NCBI GenBank assembly: GCA_008638375.1
Contig: CM018032.1
Location: 30,925,751-30,989,750 of the forward strand
Source of the DNA: Nyssa sinensis
Lineage: Eukaryota > Streptophyta > Magnoliopsida > Cornales > Nyssaceae
DNA length: 64,000 nucleotides
Direction of reading: 5' to 3'
In this document: piece by piece, positions 59,748 through 64,000 of the stretch
Layout: each line of letters begins with the position of its first letter
Position numbering within the stretch: the stretch's first letter is position 1
Program-made: the position numbers and the translations under genes
Notes under the pieces: model-generated
What the model was told of the DNA's origin: nothing
What the model saw: the letters and a program-made list of their open reading frames with translations, nothing else
Database searches by the model: none

Positions 59748-60569
59748 TGTAGAGACCTGAAAATTTAGGATAAATTTTTCATTTTTCCAGTAGGGTTGTA
59801 ATACCCCGACCCGAGTTAGTCAGTACCCAACCTGGATTGAACCGGGTCATGACTTGAAATCCCAAATTGTAAGCCAAATTAAAGTTACAAGTCAATCAAA
59901 ATAGTATATTATCCAAGATATTAGAATAATAACTAAGGGTCAAGAATGAAGTTTAAAAATGGGTGAGCAATATTAAATTGACCAATAAGGCTCGAAATTG
60001 TTTTTTTTAAAAAAAGGCCAAAACGATCCGATTCCGAACCCGAGATGGGAGAAATAAATAGAATGGTATCAAAATAATAATAATAATAAAATAAAATGAA
60101 ATAAAATATCATAAATAATGATACATAAATAAAAATATATGTCTAAAATAAAAACATGTTAAGGCATATAAATAAATATGAATGTGTAAACATATTATGT
60201 GTATTACTAGAATAGAAGTTATTGGAACATGTAATATATAAAAATATATATATACAAGTGCACATTATATAGCTATATTTTAAAATATTTACATGAAGCT
60301 TCAAGAAGAAGCTGCGGGAACCACACATGAATATAAATATATGTTTAGGCATATATATATAGAGGAGATTGAATAAATCTATATATATTATCTATATAAA
60401 TAAGTGGGTGCAACCGTGTTAAGTATAGTGTGATGTGTGTTGTAGTGGAAGACTAGTGTAAACTATAAAGGAAAAGAAAAGAAATAAAATAAAAAGAAAT
60501 GAAATGAAAAGAAATGGGAAGCAAAGAAGGGGGATGAACCTTGTAGAAGCATTGGGAAGCAAGTGGAAG

Positions 60570-60570
<1 letters not shown>

Positions 60571-60605
<35 letters not shown>

Positions 60606-60617
60606 AGCAGCAGGTCG

Positions 60618-60665
<48 letters not shown>

Positions 60666-60666
60666 T
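60571..60666. repeat. Compound (AT)n-(GT)n-(AT)n microsatellite
   Basis: About 16 AT units, a 14-base spacer, about 13 GT units and about 12 AT units lie inside the family C 3' LTR. They give open frames on both strands (Ile-Tyr and Val-Cys repeats) that are not genes. Confidence 0.92.
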
Positions 60667-61013
60667 ACGTGTGTATGTGGCGGCAACAAGAGATGGCATG
60701 TCTACTATTGGAGCTGAAAGAGAGAATAAAGAGAGATGTATGGCGATGCAACAGATAACTGTGTATACATATGTGTGTGTGATATTATACCATATACATA
60801 TAATTTACAAAATATCGAAAGTGAAATAAAGAAAAGAAAAGCAAAGTCAATAAAAGGGGCTTGGGGTGGCAGCCGGGACTGCTAGAAAGAGAAAAAGAGC
60901 AGAGGGACAGTGCAGGTTGCGTGTAGCAGGTGAGGAAGAAAAGAAAAGAAAAGAAAAGAGAAAGAAAAAGAGCAGAGGAGGCGGTGTAGCAGGTGTAAGG
61001 TGCAGGAGAGGTT

Positions 61014-61062
61014 TAAATATATATATATATATATATATAGATATATATATATATATATATAT
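61014..61062. repeat. (AT)n microsatellite
   Basis: About 24 AT units with a single GAT interruption. Confidence 0.9.
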
Positions 61063-63802
61063 GTAAGTGTAGTGTACAGTAGGAGATGAAGTGAAAGGAA
61101 AGAAAAGAGAGAGTAGGGGGGTGGTGCAGTAGGTGTGGCGATGTAGGAGAAAAAGTGAGAAAGAGAGAGTGGTCTGGGAAAAGAGAGAAAATACGAATGG
61201 AGAGAGAGGTTCTTGTGGTCTACACAGTTGCAGGATTTCTAGAGCTGTTAGCTGATGTTTTGGGTTTGCTGTAAAGGCCAAGTGGAAAAAAGTAATCGTA
61301 GAGAGATACACACAGAGGGAAGGTTTATTATTTTCCTTGCATCAAAAGCTATGTGTGTATACTTGTATATGTACACACACCACGAAAGTGTAAGGAGCTA
61401 GATCGTATTTTAAAATGGGTTTTCCTTTTTCTTGGATTGATGTTTTATTTGCCTTTGCATTAACATCTTGTTTTCTTTAAAAAAAACTCCCGTTCTCTTA
61501 AGTCCTGCCTTTACTATGTTGTTGCTATGTTTGATTAAGAAGAGGAATCACTGTGTGTTTTCAAGTGGAGGATTTTTTTTTGTTGGAAGATAATGAATGT
61601 CTCGCCTAGTCTATTTAATTTCCTTTCCTGAGAAAAGAGAGAGATATTTGTATGTAAAGAGATGTATATTTCCCCTGAATTAATTGAAGAGAAAATATGA
61701 GTTTTTTTCCCAGGTTTCGCTATCAGTCAAAATAAAAGGGGCATTGGAGGAATTTATTTTTCTTTATTTATTTATTTTTTTTATTTTTTATTTTTTGGGG
61801 AAATTTTTCAAGGAAAGATTTACTCTTGAAACAACATTTTTGTACAAGTTTTCATTTGGACTGCAACGTTGTTACTCTATTCGTTTATTTATTTATTTCA
61901 TTACGATTGATTTGAAATTTTAAGCTAAAACCATTCGCCAGCGGGATTAAGAGCTCCTACCTCTAACCAACCATTGCAACTAATGGGTGTTTTAACCACC
62001 CCACTTGCTTTCTTCCAAGATTTGCATTTGATTTGTCCTGAATTACTGAAGAGCATGGAATTGATATTAAAATCCAACATTAATAACCAGTCAGTAAATA
62101 TTTTAATGAGATCAAGGAACATAGAATTTATATGAAACCTGAGGTCTAAATGCAACGATTTAACACTAGCCGTGGTACCTATTCTGCATAAATATATATA
62201 TATATATATTATGTACAAATTAATTAAATTAAATAATAGTAAAATGTTGCGAAGTCCAAAAATAGTAAAAGTATAGTGTTTCCTTTATGTCTTGGACATT
62301 CTAAGACCAATGGTAAGGTCTGTTTTGTGAGACGGGGTTCCAAAAAATAAAAGACTCGTAAAAGTGCAAAATGACCGTTTTGCTCTTTTTAGTACAGATG
62401 TTCAAATTGAATTTTGTGAAAGCCTAAATCGACTTTGTCCGACGTTCTGAATTCAATGGTAGAGTTTATTCAAGTAAAAGAGATACCAATAGTAAAGAGA
62501 CATAAAATTTGATGAATAGCATAAATTCATATGATGATAGACTAAAACATGTTTGTGAATCTTAGGAACACCGAAAGGAAAGGAGAAGGCAGTTTGATCT
62601 TCTAGATAGATATAGTAAGAGGACTGCGTTATCACCGATTGGCTTGACTGCGTAGCAGACACCACTTCCTAGGGTTAAGACGAACCCATCAGGTATGATA
62701 TCTTGCTAAGTATGGAATAGGATTAAGTTAGGAGTGATTTTCATATTGGTCTCATGATTCGTGTATTCATCCGATTGTTTATGTGCTTATGTGTTTCTTG
62801 TTATTTCCTTAGAAGTTTAGTTGAGTGATAAATGTGGATCATGATTACCTGTATATTCCATGTGTTGGCACAGTGTGTGATTGATATTCCTTAAGGATTG
62901 TTTAGATTGAGAATATGTAACTTGAACATGTGTTTAAATGGAATATATATATATATATATAGCATGCACACATGAGGAAGGAAAATTGTGATTTAAATGT
63001 GATTGTTGTTTTAAGCATAATACATCATTGAAAGTATGATTCATATGTGGATGAAATGCTTTGATGAGATTGCATTGTTGCATGGTGGAATCAGAGCATA
63101 TTGGCATAGTGTGATTCCTTGAGACATAGTGTGGGTTAAGCACTTGGTGCTATGCATTATGAGGGTGTAGATCCTGTAGTGAAAAACCCAAAATTGGCCA
63201 TTGCATATGTACCCAGAATCCAACGGATGTGTTTCGTGAACGGGTGTTGGTACTCAGGGTCCATCGGATTTGTTCCGAAAATGAGACATGGGTGTGGCAT
63301 AGAGTTGCATGGGTGCGTCACGCATATTTTCATAACATCGCATTAAGGGATTCATGGATGTGGTATAGAGTTTGTATGAATACGTTATGAATCTTATCAG
63401 TATATGGTATAAATGAATTGGATGACATATAGATATAACTGTACACTTGCACATGCCATACCTTAATTTTGTTCCTTGCATTTGCATTGTATTATACCAA
63501 CAGTTGAGCTGACCCATTCGTGGGATATCATATTTCAGATGACGACCCTACTACATGAGACTCGATGAGATCTTAATGAAATAAAGAACTTGGAACAACA
63601 TTTGGCCCATGGGGCGTATTTTGATGTTGTACAAGGGCATAAGCCCTAGACTATTTCATGTTTAATTGTATGTTATGAAAACTACGAGCAAGGCCCTATG
63701 GATTAGTATCAGAACAGGAATTGGGTTAGTAATTGTCTTTATTTATTTCCTTTTTGTTTATTTCACTCACTCCCCGGGTTTGTGGAAATTCGGGGTGTGA
63801 CA

Positions 63803-63970
63803 ACGCTTCTAATTTAAGCTCAATTATCCTATTCAATTATTGTTAGTATCTTTCTCTAACTTAAATCATCAGAGTAGTTACCAACGGAGTCTCTTGGGTG
63901 GCTCTCTAACCTTGTGGTCTTGGCAGGGAATTGAAAAGAACCGAGCCCCGATAAAAAATTGGTAACATCA
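63803..63970 (+). repeat. Right part of the Tat-like Gypsy LTR that hosts family C
   Basis: The sequence runs through AGCTCAATTATCCTATTCAA, TTATTGTTAGTATC, TAACTTAAATCATCAGAGTA, GTCTTGGCAGG and ends GGTAACATCA. This is the familiar order at the end of Tat-lineage LTRs (..ACTTAAGTATCGGAG..). The non-standard primer site below supports it. Together with 40500-40896 it forms an LTR split by the family C insertion. Confidence 0.65.
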
Positions 63971-64000
63971 GTTTGGTGTCGTCTATAGCAACAACTGAAG
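63971..64000 (+). other. Primer site and start of internal region of the Tat-like element
   Basis: GTTTGGTGTCGTCTATAGC resembles the TTTGGCGCCGTCTGTGGG primer site of Tat-type elements with a few changes, several of them C-to-T-type transitions. The window ends here, so the coding region, if any, lies outside. Confidence 0.6.

Larger units (their letters stand above)
40897..63802 (+). mobile_element. Family C composite LTR retrotransposon with three nested solo LTRs
   Basis: The two LTRs start TGTAGAGACC and end TGTGACA or CATGACA. A Met-tRNA primer site follows the first (47449-47460) and an AAGGGGGGAAGGA polypurine tract (59735-59747) precedes the second. The flanks are ATGCT (40892-40896) and ACGCT (63803-63807), which differ at one base, as expected of an aged 5-bp target duplication. 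The insertions are 41745-46862, 47907-52343 and 54350-59280. After removing them, about 2.9 kb of internal sequence remains without gag-pol, so the element was non-autonomous. About 15 differences in the first ~245 LTR bases (by hand) suggest roughly 6% LTR divergence. Confidence 0.85.
59748..63802 (+). repeat. 3' LTR of family C element, uninterrupted
   Basis: At 4055 bp from TGTAGAGACC to TTCGGGGTGTGACA, it is the best reference for family C. It includes (AT)n(GT)n(AT)n at 60571-60666, a GA-rich region (60820-61210), an (AT)n run at 61016-61062 and TTTTGCTC modules near 62380. The end block AGCTGACCCATTCGTGGG..ATTTCAGATGACGACC lies at 63508-63548. The open frames across the microsatellites are artefacts. 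Confidence 0.88.

Noticed and set aside
60453..60829. Overlapping open frames rich in Ile-Tyr, Val-Cys and His-Thr
   Set aside because: They are translations of AT and GT microsatellites in a non-coding LTR.
60847..61311. A 154-residue minus-strand frame with hydrophobic and serine-rich sequence
   Set aside because: It spans a GA-rich region and an (AT)n run in the family C LTR. Composition explains the openness, and no domain is recognisable.

Overview
This window looks like an AT-rich, repeat-dense stretch of a flowering-plant nuclear genome, most likely a eudicot. Four things point that way: Ty3/Gypsy-type long terminal repeats with initiator-Met tRNA primer sites, a Sirevirus-type Copia LTR, a plant-type LINE 3' end, and a decayed HECATE3-like bHLH gene. 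I found no intact protein-coding gene. Nearly all long open frames lie inside LTRs or simple repeats and do not look like genes.

The layout is a set of nested insertions. (1) 1-604: gag remnant on the minus strand. (2) 605-11800: a non-autonomous family A element with a 4.0 kb 5' LTR, a 0.8 kb non-coding internal region and a truncated 3' LTR. A family B solo LTR (7504-10683, TSD TACAA) sits in the 3' LTR. (3) 11801-12336: inverted fragments. (4) 12337-25816: a minus-strand element (family D) with a short gag start. Its LTR holds a B2 solo LTR (14884-18894, TSD CCTAC) and a B solo LTR (19389-25730, TSD TTCAC), and the latter holds a probable C-type solo LTR (19876-22962). (5) 25817-28312: the 3' end of a Sirevirus. 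(6) 28313-30120: minus-strand internal remnants and LTR E. (7) 30180-36612: a LINE remnant with a 16-bp target duplication, split by a 5.3 kb family A solo LTR (TSD TGCAG). (8) 36613-40500: the only stretch not dominated by LTRs, with a Copia RNase H remnant, the HEC3-like pseudogene (38884-39527) and a small MITE. (9) 40500-63970: a Tat-like LTR split by one very large composite element (family C, 40897-63802). That element has swallowed three further solo LTRs: A at 41745-46862, B2 at 47907-52343 and A in inverse orientation at 54350-59280.

Solo LTRs flanked by exact or near-exact 5-bp duplications outnumber elements that still have two LTRs by about eight to two. The LTRs are 3-5 kb long while the internal regions are short and lack gag-pol, so these elements resemble LARDs that depend on proteins made elsewhere. 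The families differ in sequence but share architecture. All have TGTAAYACCCCGACC-like starts and GGGTCGTGACA-like ends. They carry embedded antisense tRNA-like SINE sequences, repeated modules with a perfect 6-7-6 palindrome (GGACTC N7 GAGTCC), and a conserved splice-acceptor-like site. In family A this acceptor bounds an exon-like block of 128 nt.

Boundaries come from terminal TG..CA, target-site duplications, primer sites, polypurine tracts and by-eye comparison between copies. Divergence figures are hand counts over short stretches.
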